This document shows positions 8,559 through 16,742 of a stretch of 64,000 bases of DNA, piece after piece; the stretch's first letter is position 1, and each line of letters starts with the position of its first letter. The position numbers and the translations under genes were made by a program. This stretch comes from VRUE01 sp963716735 (GTDB taxonomy: Bacteria; Actinomycetota; Thermoleophilia; Solirubrobacterales; 70-9). The stretch spans positions 2,604,001-2,668,000 of the forward strand of contig OY970321.1 of the NCBI GenBank assembly GCA_963716735.1, read 5' to 3'. The notes under the pieces were generated by a model that did not search any database, was not told the origin of the DNA, and worked only from the letters and a program-made list of their open reading frames with translations.

Positions 8559-10043
8559 ATGCGAGCCTGGTTCGACAGACGGATGGGGGGCGGCGAGTCC
8601 GGCATGACGATGATCGAGGTCCTGGTCGCGGCGGTTGTGTTGGTGATGGGCGCGGCGGCGACCTTCGGTGTGCTCGGCGCGGCGACCAAGAACGCGCAGC
8701 GGGCGAAGGCGACGCAGGTCGCGCTCGACCTAGCCCAGGAAGAGATGGAGCGGCTGCACAGCATCCCCTACGACGAACTCGCCGTGAACACGATGCCGGT
8801 CGCGTCGAGCAACGAAAAGAACCCGAACTCGCGAGTCAGCGGCAGCACGTTCGCCCTGCGCCGAAATCCAAAAGGCGCCTATCTCCCGATCGACGTCGAC
8901 GCCGAAAAAGGCTTCAGCCCCGAATCCGAATTCCAGACCGGCAAAGGCGATGAAGGCGGCATCAAAGGCACGATCTACCGCTACGTCGTCTGGCGCAACG
9001 ACCCCAGCTGCCCTCCGACCGAGTGCGAAGGCGAAGAGGACTACAAGCAGCTCGTCGTCGCGGTCAAGCCGACCCGCACGGTTAGCCAGGGCGGTGAGGC
9101 CGGCTACGTCGAAGTCCAGTCGGCGGTGACCGCTCCGCCGGGCGAAACCGAAGGGACCCACAAAGAAAAAGAAGAACAGGAAAAAGAAGAGGAAGAAAAA
9201 GAAAAAGAAGAACAGGAAGAAAAAGAAGCCAACGGCGAAGGCGACGTGACCGCTCAGCAATTCTTCCTCGCCGACACCCCCTGCGCGGCGAGCGGCGAAA
9301 CCAAACGGCAGGAAATAGTCAGCGACCACCTGCTCCACAACACGCTTGGCACCTGCGCCAGCGGCCCGCAAACTGGCTCCGAAGACCTGGGTGCGCCCGA
9401 CGCCCTGATGCTCGGCGGCGCACCGGACCTGTTTCCCGACGACGAATCTCTGCCGGCACTCTACGACTACTCCGACGACTTCTACCTCGAGCCGACGCCC
9501 GACACCGACAAGGGCCTGCAGATCCGCCGCGACGACACCAGCGGCTGCCACTACGACCCGACCGGCGTGACCAACCCCGAGTCCCAGGTCCACCGTTGGG
9601 TCACCGACCCGATGCCGAACGAATTCGAAATGGGCGGGAAGGTGACGCTCGAGTTCTACACCCGCACCCTCAACGACGCGCTCTACACGGGAACGCTCTG
9701 CGTCTACCTGTTCGAACGCGAAGAAGAAGCCGGGCCCGAAGGCCTGCCGGTCGCCGAAGATGCGCTGCTGGTCGACGAAGCGACCGGCAACCCCTACTGG
9801 ACCTACGAGCCGGAGGGAAATGGCTACTGGCCTCGAAACTCCTGGGCCAAGATCCGCCTGACGATGGAATTCCGCGAACACCCGCACTTCGTCCTCAAAG
9901 ACCACCGGCTCGGTGTTGCGCTCAGCGTCGACCGCGCCAACACCCCCGCCGACGCGATCCCGATCATGTACGACCACCCCAACTACGCCACCCGGCTCGA
10001 GGTCGACACGAGGACGCCGCTCGAAAGCACGTCGGGCGGTTGA
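8559..10043 (+). CDS. Minor prepilin (PilV/GspI-like) with large exported domain
   Basis: 494 residues, far longer than the usual 120-200 of PilV/GspI. Prepilin motif GESG followed by MTMIEVLVAAVVLVMGAAATF (cleavage after G15, E20), then the family-typical 'ATQVALDLAQEEMERL'. Residues about 203-226 are almost only Glu, Lys and Gln, encoded by GAA/AAA/CAG, a striking AT-rich island in a GC-rich gene and a probable flexible spacer. The remaining 260 residues form a separate domain (four cysteines; LEFYTRTLNDALYTGTLCVYLFE) that looks like a beta-sandwich, perhaps a binding module displayed at the pilus tip. It starts one base after the previous stop. The minor-pilin call is firm; the function of the C-terminal domain is unknown. 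Confidence 0.8.
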   Translation: MRAWFDRRMGGGESGMTMIEVLVAAVVLVMGAAATFGVLGAATKNAQRAKATQVALDLAQEEMERLHSIPYDELAVNTMPVASSNEKNPNSRVSGSTFALRRNPKGAYLPIDVDAEKGFSPESEFQTGKGDEGGIKGTIYRYVVWRNDPSCPPTECEGEEDYKQLVVAVKPTRTVSQGGEAGYVEVQSAVTAPPGETEGTHKEKEEQEKEEEEKEKEEQEEKEANGEGDVTAQQFFLADTPCAASGETKRQEIVSDHLLHNTLGTCASGPQTGSEDLGAPDALMLGGAPDLFPDDESLPALYDYSDDFYLEPTPDTDKGLQIRRDDTSGCHYDPTGVTNPESQVHRWVTDPMPNEFEMGGKVTLEFYTRTLNDALYTGTLCVYLFEREEEAGPEGLPVAEDALLVDEATGNPYWTYEPEGNGYWPRNSWAKIRLTMEFREHPHFVLKDHRLGVALSVDRANTPADAIPIMYDHPNYATRLEVDTRTPLESTSGG

Positions 10044-10046
10044 GCA

Positions 10047-10799
10047 ATGGCCGCCGCCGCGGTATTCGCCTTCCTCGGAGGGCTCCTTCTCGGCAGCTTC
10101 ACGACGGTCGTCGCGCACCGCGTGCCGCGCGGCGAATCGATCGTCGGGCCGCGCTCGCGCTGCCCCGCCTGCGGGGTGCAGATCGCCGCCTACGACAACA
10201 TCCCGGTCTTCTCCTGGTTGCTGTTGCGCGGCCGGGCGCGCTGTTGCGGGGTGCGGATCCCAGCGCGTTACCCACTCACGGAGCTGACCCTTGGCCTGCT
10301 CTACGCGGCCACGGTCTTGGTCCTCTGGGACGACCCCGGGGAGGTCGCGCTTGGGCTCGTCTTCGTCACCGTGCTGCTGGCCGTCACCCTAACCGACCTC
10401 GAGCGGCGCATCGTCCCCAACAAGATCCTCATCGTCGGCGCGGTGCTGGCGGTGGCGATCGCCGTGGTCACCGATCCCGGCAGCCTGCCGGAGCGGGCGA
10501 TCTCAGCCGTCGCCGCCGGTGGCCTGCTCTTCCTGGTCGCCCTTGCCTACCCGAAGGGGATGGGCCTCGGCGACGTCAAGCTCGCGGCGACGATGGGTCT
10601 TTTCCTCGGCCGCAACGTCGCCCCGGCGATCTTCGTCGCCCTGCTGGCGGGCGCAGCGGTCGGCCTGGCGATGATTGCCCTCGAGGGGGCGTCCGCACGC
10701 AAGCGGGCGATCCCGTTCGCCCCGTTTCTCGCCCTCGGTGGCGTCGTCGGCCTGCTCGCCGGCGACCAGCTCGTCGACTGGTATCTGGGCACGTTCTAG
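10047..10799 (+). CDS. pilD: Prepilin peptidase (A24 family, PilD-like)
   Basis: 250 residues, polytopic membrane aspartyl protease that cleaves class III signal peptides after glycine and may N-methylate the new N-terminus. Both catalytic aspartates are seen: LTDLERRIVPNKI and the GMGLGDVKLA motif (GD). The N-terminal cytoplasmic domain has CPAC followed by LLRGRARCCGVRIPARYPL; in typical bifunctional enzymes the second pair is CxxC, here it is adjacent CC, so zinc binding is altered or looser. About seven hydrophobic segments follow. It sits in the operon just after its three likely substrates. Confidence 0.92.
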   Translation: MAAAAVFAFLGGLLLGSFTTVVAHRVPRGESIVGPRSRCPACGVQIAAYDNIPVFSWLLLRGRARCCGVRIPARYPLTELTLGLLYAATVLVLWDDPGEVALGLVFVTVLLAVTLTDLERRIVPNKILIVGAVLAVAIAVVTDPGSLPERAISAVAAGGLLFLVALAYPKGMGLGDVKLAATMGLFLGRNVAPAIFVALLAGAAVGLAMIALEGASARKRAIPFAPFLALGGVVGLLAGDQLVDWYLGTF

Positions 10800-10804
10800 C
10801 GCCA

Positions 10805-10846
10805 AATGCAGCTTTGTCCCCACCATGGGGCGTACAAAGCTGCATT
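10805..10846. repeat. Palindromic repeat, family 1 (solo copy)
   Basis: Perfect 13-bp inverted repeat (aatgcagctttgt / acaaagctgcatt) around a core with CCCCA/TGGGG, located between the prepilin peptidase stop and pilM. It resembles the two 40-bp palindromes that bound the DUF559 gene at 25.5-26.5 kb (shared tgcagcttt...tccccac arm). It may act as a terminator or be a solo copy of a dispersed element. The following bases to 10925 hold only the pilM leader. Confidence 0.75.
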
Positions 10847-10925
10847 CGTCCGTCCAGGTTCTTCGAGAAATGAGTAGTTGCAAGGCGAAAGGTCTGCGGC
10901 CTTTCTGTCGATCCAGGGAGAACGG

Positions 10926-12056
10926 ATGCGCCTCCCAACCCCTGAACTCAGCCTGCCCGGACGGCCCAAGCTGCCGACGTTGCGACTTTCCAAGCAGAAG
11001 ACGACCAACGTCGTCGGCCTTGACATCGAGGCCGGCAGCATCGCCGCGACCGAGGTCACCAGCAACGGCTCCGTCTCTGTCACCGCATCGGCGATCGGCC
11101 CACTCGACCCCGGCACCTTCCACGAGGGCGAGGTGCTCGATGCCGATCGCCTCGCCGGCGCCCTGAAGGATCTCTTCGCCGAGCACAAGCTGGGCAAGCA
11201 CGTGCGCCTCGGCGTCGGCAACCAGCGGGTCGTCGTGCGCACCGTGCGCCTGCCGGCAATCGAGGACCACGAGGAAATGGAGGCGGCAGTCCGCTTTCAG
11301 GCTCAGGAGCAGATGCCGATGCCGCTCGACCAGGCCGTGCTCGAGCACCAGGTGGTTGGCGGCGTCCCGGCCGAGGAGGGCAAGGCACCGCAGGTGGACG
11401 TGATCGTAGTCGCCGCCCGCCGCGACATGGTCGCCTCCTTTCTCGAGCCGATCCGCCGTGCGGGCCTGGAGCCCGTCGGGGTCGACCTCTCCGCCTTCGC
11501 GATGATCCGCGCCCTCGCCACCGACACCGCGCCGGTCGCGGAACCGGGCATGGAGCGCCCGACGACGGCCGTCCTCTACTGCAGCGTCGGCGACGTCACC
11601 AACCTCGCCGTCGCCCGCGGTCGCTCCTGTCTCTTTACCCGCGTCTCCCACGCCGGCCTGGAGGCGACCGCCGGGGCCCTCGGCAACTCACTCGACCTCA
11701 GCGCCGAACACGCCATGCAGTGGCTGGCCCACGTCGGCCTCGAGCGACCGGTCGCCGAAGTCGAGGGTGACCCCGGGACCGTCGCCCAGGTCCGCCGCAC
11801 GCTCGAAGAGGGCGTCGGCGACCTGCTCGACGAGATGCGCCTATCGCTCGACTACTACGGCGCCCAGGAGGCGGCCCTGCCGGTCGAGCGGGTGGTCCTC
11901 TGCGGTCCGGGTAGCGCGATACCCGGCCTGGCGGCACGGATGGAAGCTGAGCTCGGCCTGCCGATCGGCGCCTCGCGCCCGGCGGCGCTCAGCGCCTTCG
12001 AGGACGTGGCGGCCGCGCGGCTCACCCTTCCCTACGGCCTTGCCCTGGAGCAGTAG
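10926..12056 (+). CDS. pilM: Type IV pilus assembly protein PilM
   Basis: 376 residues, actin/FtsA-like ATPase that sits on the cytoplasmic face and binds the N-terminus of PilN. Start ATG 10926 is chosen for its Shine-Dalgarno (agggag, 5-base spacing); the frame is open to 10878. Seen: TTNVVGLDIEAGSIAATEV (phosphate-1-like loop), the PilM signature 'VRLPAIEDHEEMEAAVRFQAQEQMPMPLDQAVLEHQVV' read in pieces, and a C-terminal CGPGSAIPGLAARMEAELGLP adenosine motif. PilN, PilO and a PilP-like gene follow with short gaps. No PilB, PilC or PilT motor gene is in the window. Confidence 0.92.
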   Translation: MRLPTPELSLPGRPKLPTLRLSKQKTTNVVGLDIEAGSIAATEVTSNGSVSVTASAIGPLDPGTFHEGEVLDADRLAGALKDLFAEHKLGKHVRLGVGNQRVVVRTVRLPAIEDHEEMEAAVRFQAQEQMPMPLDQAVLEHQVVGGVPAEEGKAPQVDVIVVAARRDMVASFLEPIRRAGLEPVGVDLSAFAMIRALATDTAPVAEPGMERPTTAVLYCSVGDVTNLAVARGRSCLFTRVSHAGLEATAGALGNSLDLSAEHAMQWLAHVGLERPVAEVEGDPGTVAQVRRTLEEGVGDLLDEMRLSLDYYGAQEAALPVERVVLCGPGSAIPGLAARMEAELGLPIGASRPAALSAFEDVAAARLTLPYGLALEQ

Positions 12057-12061
12057 CGGCG

Positions 12062-12814
12062 ATGCGTCCCGTCAACCTGATTCCAGCCGAGGATCGCCGC
12101 GGCGACCAGGCGCCGCTGCGCACGGGGCCGCTTGCCTACATCGTCATGGGAGCGCTCGTCGCGGTACTGGTCGGCGTGGCCGCGCTCGTCCTCACCGGCA
12201 ACGAGATCTCCGAACGCAAGGATGAAGTCGCCACGCTGAAGCGCGAAGACGCCGCCGCGTCCGCGCACGCGGCCCGCCTTGCCTCCTACACCCAGTTCCG
12301 CGCGCTCAGCGAACAGCGGGTGGTGACCGTGCAGAGCCTTGCCGACAGTCGCTTCGACTGGGAACGGGTACTGCGCGAGCTGTCGCTGATCCTGCCGAGC
12401 GACGTCGCGCTGACCGAACTCAGCGCGAACGGAGCAGGTGGCGAAGGGGCGGAAGGATCGGAAAGCGGCGGCACCGGGCTCGCGGTGAGCGGCCCATCGC
12501 TGACCCTGAGCGGATGCGCCGCCGGCTACGCGGGTGTGGCGGGCTTCGTCACGGCGCTGAAAGACATCGACGGCGTCACCCGCGTCGGCGTCCAGTCGTC
12601 CTCTGAGACTTCCGGAAGCAGCGGATCGGGCGAAGGCGCATGCGGCGGAGGGTCGGCGACGGTCGAGTTTGCGCTCGTCGTCGCCTTCGACGCCGCGCCG
12701 GTGCCGGCGCCCGAAGGCGAAGCCGGGGCGACGCTCGAAGTCGCGCCGGAAGCGGCCCAGGCGGCGTCCGGCGAAACGTCCGAAAGCTCCGGCGAAGAAG
12801 TGGAAGGCGGCTGA
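12062..12814 (+). CDS. pilN: Type IV pilus assembly protein PilN
   Basis: 250 residues, bitopic inner-membrane protein. It begins with the PilN motif MRPVNLIPAEDRR, which docks into PilM, then one membrane segment (YIVMGALVAVLVGVAALVLT), a coiled coil (NEISERKDEVATLKREDAAA), and a ferredoxin-like periplasmic domain (FDWERVLRELSLILPSDVALTEL). The C-terminus adds a Gly/Ser/Glu-rich tail not found in classical PilN. It starts 5 bases after pilM. Confidence 0.88.
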   Translation: MRPVNLIPAEDRRGDQAPLRTGPLAYIVMGALVAVLVGVAALVLTGNEISERKDEVATLKREDAAASAHAARLASYTQFRALSEQRVVTVQSLADSRFDWERVLRELSLILPSDVALTELSANGAGGEGAEGSESGGTGLAVSGPSLTLSGCAAGYAGVAGFVTALKDIDGVTRVGVQSSSETSGSSGSGEGACGGGSATVEFALVVAFDAAPVPAPEGEAGATLEVAPEAAQAASGETSESSGEEVEGG

Positions 12815-12819
12815 GCCGG

Positions 12820-13587
12820 ATGAAGGCGCTGAGGAAATCGGGCAGCATGACGATCGTGGCGATGCTCGTCGTCGCCGCGCTGGCGATCGCCTTCTGGGTG
12901 TTGCTGCTCAGCCCCAAGCGCGAGGAAGCGGCCAAGCTGGGTACGCAGATCGAACAGGTCGAATCCTCGCTGGCGCAGCACGAGGCCGAAGTCACCGCCG
13001 GCGAAGAAGCGCGCAAGCAGTTCCCGGTCGATTACCAGAAGCTCGTCGTTCTCGGCAAGGCTGTTCCGGCGGGCGACGAAACCGCATCGCTGCTGGTCCA
13101 GGTGAGCGGCATCGCCAAGCGGGCGCACGTTCAGTTCAAAGACATCTCGCTGAGCGCCGAAGGCGAATCCGGCGAAGCGCCGGCCACCTCGGCGACCACC
13201 GGGGCCTCGCCGACCGAGGCCGCGGCCTCGTTGCTGCCGCTCGGGGCCGCGATCGGTTCCGCCGGCCTCGCCGTGATGCCCTACACGCTCACCTTCGAAG
13301 GCAGCTTCTTCCAGATCGCGCGCTTCATCAAGGGCCTCGACTCGCTGGTCAAGACCCAGAACGAACAGGTCGCGGTCAAGGGGCGCCTGATCACCGTCGA
13401 CAGCTTCACGCTTGGCTCCGGGGAAGGCGGAGGCGAAGCGGGCCCCACGTCCGCCCTGAGCGCCTCGTTCAACGTGACCACCTACGTGACCCCGCCCGAA
13501 CAGGGGCTGACCGCCGGCGCCTCGCCGACGAGCCCCGCCGGACTGTCTGCCACGCCCGCTGCGACGACGACCGGAGGCGCACGGTGA
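12820..13587 (+). CDS. pilO: Type IV pilus assembly protein PilO-like
   Basis: 255 residues from ATG 12820 (5 bases after pilN); the frame is open further upstream inside pilN but that part has no coding character. One N-terminal membrane segment (MTIVAMLVVAALAIAFWVLLL), a coiled coil (EEAAKLGTQIEQVESSLAQHEAEVT), then a ferredoxin-like domain that includes YTLTFEGSFFQIARFIKGLD, typical of PilO. A Thr/Ala/Pro-rich tail ends the protein. It would dimerise with PilN to align the pilus machine in the membrane. Confidence 0.85.
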   Translation: MKALRKSGSMTIVAMLVVAALAIAFWVLLLSPKREEAAKLGTQIEQVESSLAQHEAEVTAGEEARKQFPVDYQKLVVLGKAVPAGDETASLLVQVSGIAKRAHVQFKDISLSAEGESGEAPATSATTGASPTEAAASLLPLGAAIGSAGLAVMPYTLTFEGSFFQIARFIKGLDSLVKTQNEQVAVKGRLITVDSFTLGSGEGGGEAGPTSALSASFNVTTYVTPPEQGLTAGASPTSPAGLSATPAATTTGGAR

Positions 13588-14483
13588 AGCGGCCGAAGGG
13601 ACCGGAGCTGAAGATGCCCGACCTGAAGGTGCCGGCAGTGCTCGCCGACCTCTACTACGACCTGCGCGATCGCCGGCTGCTGCCGCTGATCGCGCTCGTG
13701 CTCGTCGCGATCGTCGCGACGCCGTTCCTGCTCGGCCAGGGGTCCGAAGAGGAAGAAGCGATCCCGGTGCCGGCGGCGATCCAGGCGCTGAAGGAATCGG
13801 GGGGGCACCGGACCTCGAGCCTGACCGTGGTCGAGGCGAATCCCGGCCTGCGCGACTACCGCAAGCGCCTGCATAGGCGCAAGCCGCTCGACCCCTTCAG
13901 GACGTTTGGCAAGCCGAGCCTGAAGGGTGCCCAGCTCGGCGACGGATCGGAAAGCAAAGGAGGGGGTTCCTCCGGCTCGTCCGCTCCCGTCACCTCGACC
14001 TCGACGACGGTGAAGAAGACGAAAGAAAGCTCGAAGACGACTTCGACGACGAAGACGACCACCAATCCCAGCGGAGGTTCAGGCAAGGGGTCTGGCGGCG
14101 ACGGTGGCTCGACCGCCGGGGGCGGCAAGGAAGCCTCGACCTACACGATCGACGTGCAGATCACGATCGCGACCGATAGCGGGGTGACCGTCAATCCCGT
14201 CGAACGCATCGGCGTGGAGCCGCTCACCCCACTGCCGGGAACCGAAGCGCCGGTCGTCACCTACCTCGGCCCCGGCTCGGGCGGCACCAAGGCGCTCTTC
14301 AGCGTCTCGAGGGAAGTGAGTGCCGTCTTCGGCGAAGTCAAGTGCGTTTCCGGGACCGATACCTGCGAAGCGATAGAACTGGAGCCCGACTTCCCGGTTA
14401 CCTTCGTCTACGGGCCCGACCAGGCGCGCTACCGGATCAAGCTGGTGAAGATCGAGCCGGCCAAGAAAAGCGCTCATTCCTGA
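13584..14483 (+). CDS. PilP-like membrane protein of pilus operon
   Basis: 299 residues from GTG 13584, which overlaps the pilO stop (GTGA). A cytoplasmic basic leader, one membrane segment (LLPLIALVLVAIVATPFLL), the motif KPLDPFRTFGKP reminiscent of the (D/N)PF motif of PilP lipoproteins, a long Ser/Thr/Lys/Gly linker (about residues 115-190), then a compact beta domain (YTIDVQITIATDSGVTV ... FPVTFVYGPDQARYRIKLVKIEP). No lipobox is seen. It takes the place that PilP has in proteobacterial pilMNOPQ; there is no secretin PilQ, in line with a cell without an outer membrane. The PilP relation is inference. Confidence 0.65.
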   Translation: MKRPKGPELKMPDLKVPAVLADLYYDLRDRRLLPLIALVLVAIVATPFLLGQGSEEEEAIPVPAAIQALKESGGHRTSSLTVVEANPGLRDYRKRLHRRKPLDPFRTFGKPSLKGAQLGDGSESKGGGSSGSSAPVTSTSTTVKKTKESSKTTSTTKTTTNPSGGSGKGSGGDGGSTAGGGKEASTYTIDVQITIATDSGVTVNPVERIGVEPLTPLPGTEAPVVTYLGPGSGGTKALFSVSREVSAVFGEVKCVSGTDTCEAIELEPDFPVTFVYGPDQARYRIKLVKIEPAKKSAHS

Positions 14484-14503
14484 GCACGCCTCGCGATGTC
14501 ATA

Positions 14504-14564
14504 GCTTCAGTAAGTGAAGCATTGGCGCTAAACTCGCTCTGGCGAGTTGATCGAAATCTCGATC
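14504..14564. promoter_or_regulatory. Triple inverted-repeat operator region before HxlR gene
   Basis: Three short inverted repeats lie in tandem upstream of ATG 14588: gcttca-gtaag-tgaagc (14504-14520), aactcgc-tctg-gcgagtt (14531-14548) and gatcga-aatc-tcgatc (14549-14564). They fit a regulatory region for the HxlR-type gene that follows. Which one is the operator cannot be told from sequence. Confidence 0.5.
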
Positions 14565-14587
14565 GGCCTCGCCCGAGGTCTGAAGAC

Positions 14588-14929
14588 ATGAGCGCCGAGA
14601 GCAATTCCCGATGTCCCGTCTGCCGCACCGCCGACGTCGTCTGCGGTAAGTGGACGCTCCTCGTCATCCGCGACCTCTCCGAGGGCTGCAGTCGCTTCTG
14701 TGAGCTCGAGCGCTCGCTGGAGGGGATCAGCCCGCGCACCCTCTCGCTGCGTCTGCGGGCGCTCGAAGAGGAGGGGATCGTCACACGCAACACCTTCCCC
14801 GAGGTGCCGCCCAGGGTCGAGTACGCGCTGACCGAGAAGGGCAAGGCGCTGGTGCCGTTGATCGAGGACATGCGTCGTTACGGCAGCCGCTGGCTGCTCG
14901 AAGAAGAGCCAGAGCCCGTCCCGGCCTAG
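14588..14929 (+). CDS. HxlR-family winged-helix transcriptional regulator
   Basis: 113 residues from ATG 14588 (the frame is open upstream but without HxlR character). Typical family line-up: CPVCRTADVVCGKWTLLVIRDL, FCELERSLEGISPRTLSLRLRALEEEGIV, then the wing with YALTEKGKAL. HxlR proteins are dimeric winged helices, often redox or metabolite sensing through N-terminal cysteines; here there are two in CPVC and one in VVCGKW. The inverted repeats just upstream suggest autoregulation. The gene that follows on the same strand may be its target. Confidence 0.88.
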   Translation: MSAESNSRCPVCRTADVVCGKWTLLVIRDLSEGCSRFCELERSLEGISPRTLSLRLRALEEEGIVTRNTFPEVPPRVEYALTEKGKALVPLIEDMRRYGSRWLLEEEPEPVPA

Positions 14930-14986
14930 CCCTGCAAGGCATCGTGCAGGCGCAGGAGCGCCAGGCGTGGGGGGGAAGGTCGGCAC

Positions 14987-16615
14987 GTGCGCGATCCCCT
15001 GCTCAACGAGGCGCTGCGACGCCTGGCCGCTGAGGCTGCCACCCGCTTCAGCACGTTGGTGGCGAGCGGGGAGCAGATTCCCTTCGACGTCGCCGAGCAG
15101 GCCGGCCCCGATGAGGCCTTCTTTCACAGCTACGTCCCACTGACCGCGCGTTTCGTGCGTGAGCGCGAGTCCGAGCTGCGCTCGCTTCCCGCCTTCGAGC
15201 CGGCACGCGAAGCGGTCGCGCTCGCCGGCGTCGCCGCGCCCTACCTCGAGCAACGCGGTGAGATCGTCGCGGAGGACTCGGGAGAGCGCGCCGCACGGTT
15301 GCTGACCGTCTTCATGGCCGGCCTCTGGGACGGCTGCACTGAGTTCGCACTCGACCGCGACAGGCTCGAGAGCGCCCTTGTGGTGCTCGACGCCGAGGCC
15401 GGTGACATCGACGAGGCCGACATAGTCGTCGTGCCGATCGTCGGGCTGCAGATGCCGGTGTCCCGACTGCAACTGCCCCACGGTGCGCAGCTGGTCCGCG
15501 CCGACAGCTTCGAGGCGCCGATCGAGGCGATGCGCAGCGAGGGCATGGGCCGCGCCGCCTGGGAGCCGCAGTTCCTCGCGATCGCCGAGCAGGAGGAGGG
15601 AGCCGACAGCGCCGCCGCGGCGCTGCAGCAGCTGGGGGATCTGATCAGTGTCATGCGCCTCTTCAAGCCGGGCGGGGTCGGGCTCGGACCGCACGCTTTC
15701 GCGCCGACCGGTGAGGGCCGCTGGCGCCGCATCGCGACCGGCGCCCCGGCGCCGCGCGCCGACGGCTACAAGTTGAATGAGGAGGAGGCGGCCCGGCTGG
15801 TGGAGCTCGCCGAGACGCTCGAGGCCAGGCCCGACCCCTCTGGCCCGTTGGCCTGGGCCGTGCGTCGCTTTGAGCTGGGTTGTGAGCGCCCGTCGGCGCT
15901 GGAAGGACTGAGCGACCATCTTCTGGCGATGCGCGCCGTGCTCGACGGTCAGGGCCCGGTCGGCGCTTCGCTGCCGATGCGCGCCGCGGCGCTGATCGCC
16001 GACGGCTCGACCGATCGGCTCGGCGCCCGCGAGGGGGTCGAAGCCGCGCTGGAGCTGGAGCGGGCCGAGATGTCCGGAGCCACGGCCGAGAACGCCGAGC
16101 TGGCCGGCTGGTTCGAGGAGTGCGTGCGCCGGATCCTGCGCGAAGCGGCCCTCGGGGAGCTCGGTGCCGATCTAAACGAAGCTGCCGACGAGACTCTGAT
16201 CGCCACCGGGTTGGACTCGGGAGACGTGGAGATCGCCGTCGCCGCGGAGCCTGAGCCTGAACCCGCAGCCGACATTGACCACACCCCAGTGGGGTCAATG
16301 TCGGATGCGCCAGCGGCGGAGCCGCAATCCGAACCGACCATCGAGGACGAGGAGGAGCACGACATGGACCAGGACACCCGAATCCTCGAGCCGGTTCCGG
16401 CCGAGCACGAGATTCGCATCACCGCGACCCACTGGCTCGACGAGGTAGAGGTCGAGGAGAGCACCCTCGACTTCCCCGCCATCGAGGGAGACGTCTCGCA
16501 CCGCGAGCGAATCGACACCCCCCGCGTGCGCCATCTCTTCCCGGTCCCCGAGAACGCCGACTGGGAGGTCCGCGAGCTCAGGTACGACCACTACGAGGAC
16601 CGCAGCGCAAGCTGA
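14987..16615 (+). CDS. Hypothetical protein, acidic C-terminal region
   Basis: 542 residues from GTG 14987 (gggggaaggt upstream). I recognise no family. The first about 400 residues are helical and Leu/Ala/Glu-rich with no membrane segment or signal peptide. About residues 425-480 are a disordered acidic linker (EPEPEPAADID..., EDEEEHDMDQ) into which a palindromic DNA element is inserted in frame (16265-16308). The last about 80 residues form a separate conserved-looking tail (HEIRITATHWLDEVEVEES ... VRHLFPVPENADWEVRELRYDHY). Codon use is normal for the region. Position after the HxlR gene hints at common control. Confidence 0.6.
   Translation: MRDPLLNEALRRLAAEAATRFSTLVASGEQIPFDVAEQAGPDEAFFHSYVPLTARFVRERESELRSLPAFEPAREAVALAGVAAPYLEQRGEIVAEDSGERAARLLTVFMAGLWDGCTEFALDRDRLESALVVLDAEAGDIDEADIVVVPIVGLQMPVSRLQLPHGAQLVRADSFEAPIEAMRSEGMGRAAWEPQFLAIAEQEEGADSAAAALQQLGDLISVMRLFKPGGVGLGPHAFAPTGEGRWRRIATGAPAPRADGYKLNEEEAARLVELAETLEARPDPSGPLAWAVRRFELGCERPSALEGLSDHLLAMRAVLDGQGPVGASLPMRAAALIADGSTDRLGAREGVEAALELERAEMSGATAENAELAGWFEECVRRILREAALGELGADLNEAADETLIATGLDSGDVEIAVAAEPEPEPAADIDHTPVGSMSDAPAAEPQSEPTIEDEEEHDMDQDTRILEPVPAEHEIRITATHWLDEVEVEESTLDFPAIEGDVSHRERIDTPRVRHLFPVPENADWEVRELRYDHYEDRSAS
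16265..16308. repeat. Palindromic element inserted in frame in a CDS
   Basis: Arms of 16 bp with one mismatch (perfect 12-bp core: ccgacattgacc / ggtcaatgtcgg) around 12 bases (acaccccagtgg). It encodes about 15 residues (ADIDHTPVGSMSDAP region) of the acidic linker of the hypothetical protein and keeps the frame. Confidence 0.75.
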
Positions 16616-16675
16616 AGTTGCGCCTCGGCAGCGTCCGTGGCGAGTCGCATCAACTTAACTCAAATTCTCTTGATC

Positions 16676-16720
16676 ATAACGCGCTGACGCGTTATCGATT
16701 GGCGATCCTCCAAAAGGAGG
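16676..16720 (+). promoter_or_regulatory. Inverted repeat and RBS-like hairpin before secreted-protein gene
   Basis: An 8-bp perfect inverted repeat (ataacgcg-ctga-cgcgttat, 16676-16695) is followed by CCTCC-AAAA-GGAGG (16707-16720), a hairpin that pairs a strong Shine-Dalgarno-like string with its complement. The gene's own likely Shine-Dalgarno (aaaggaag) lies just before ATG 16743. The first repeat could be a protein binding site or a terminator of the upstream gene; a role of the second in translation is speculative. Confidence 0.45.
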
Positions 16721-16742
16721 GCGCCACCGAAAGGAAGAGAAG

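Noticed and set aside
10848..10925. Second GEMM riboswitch before pilM
   Set aside because: The conserved GGCAAACC and CGCAAAGCC blocks are absent; only small hairpins.
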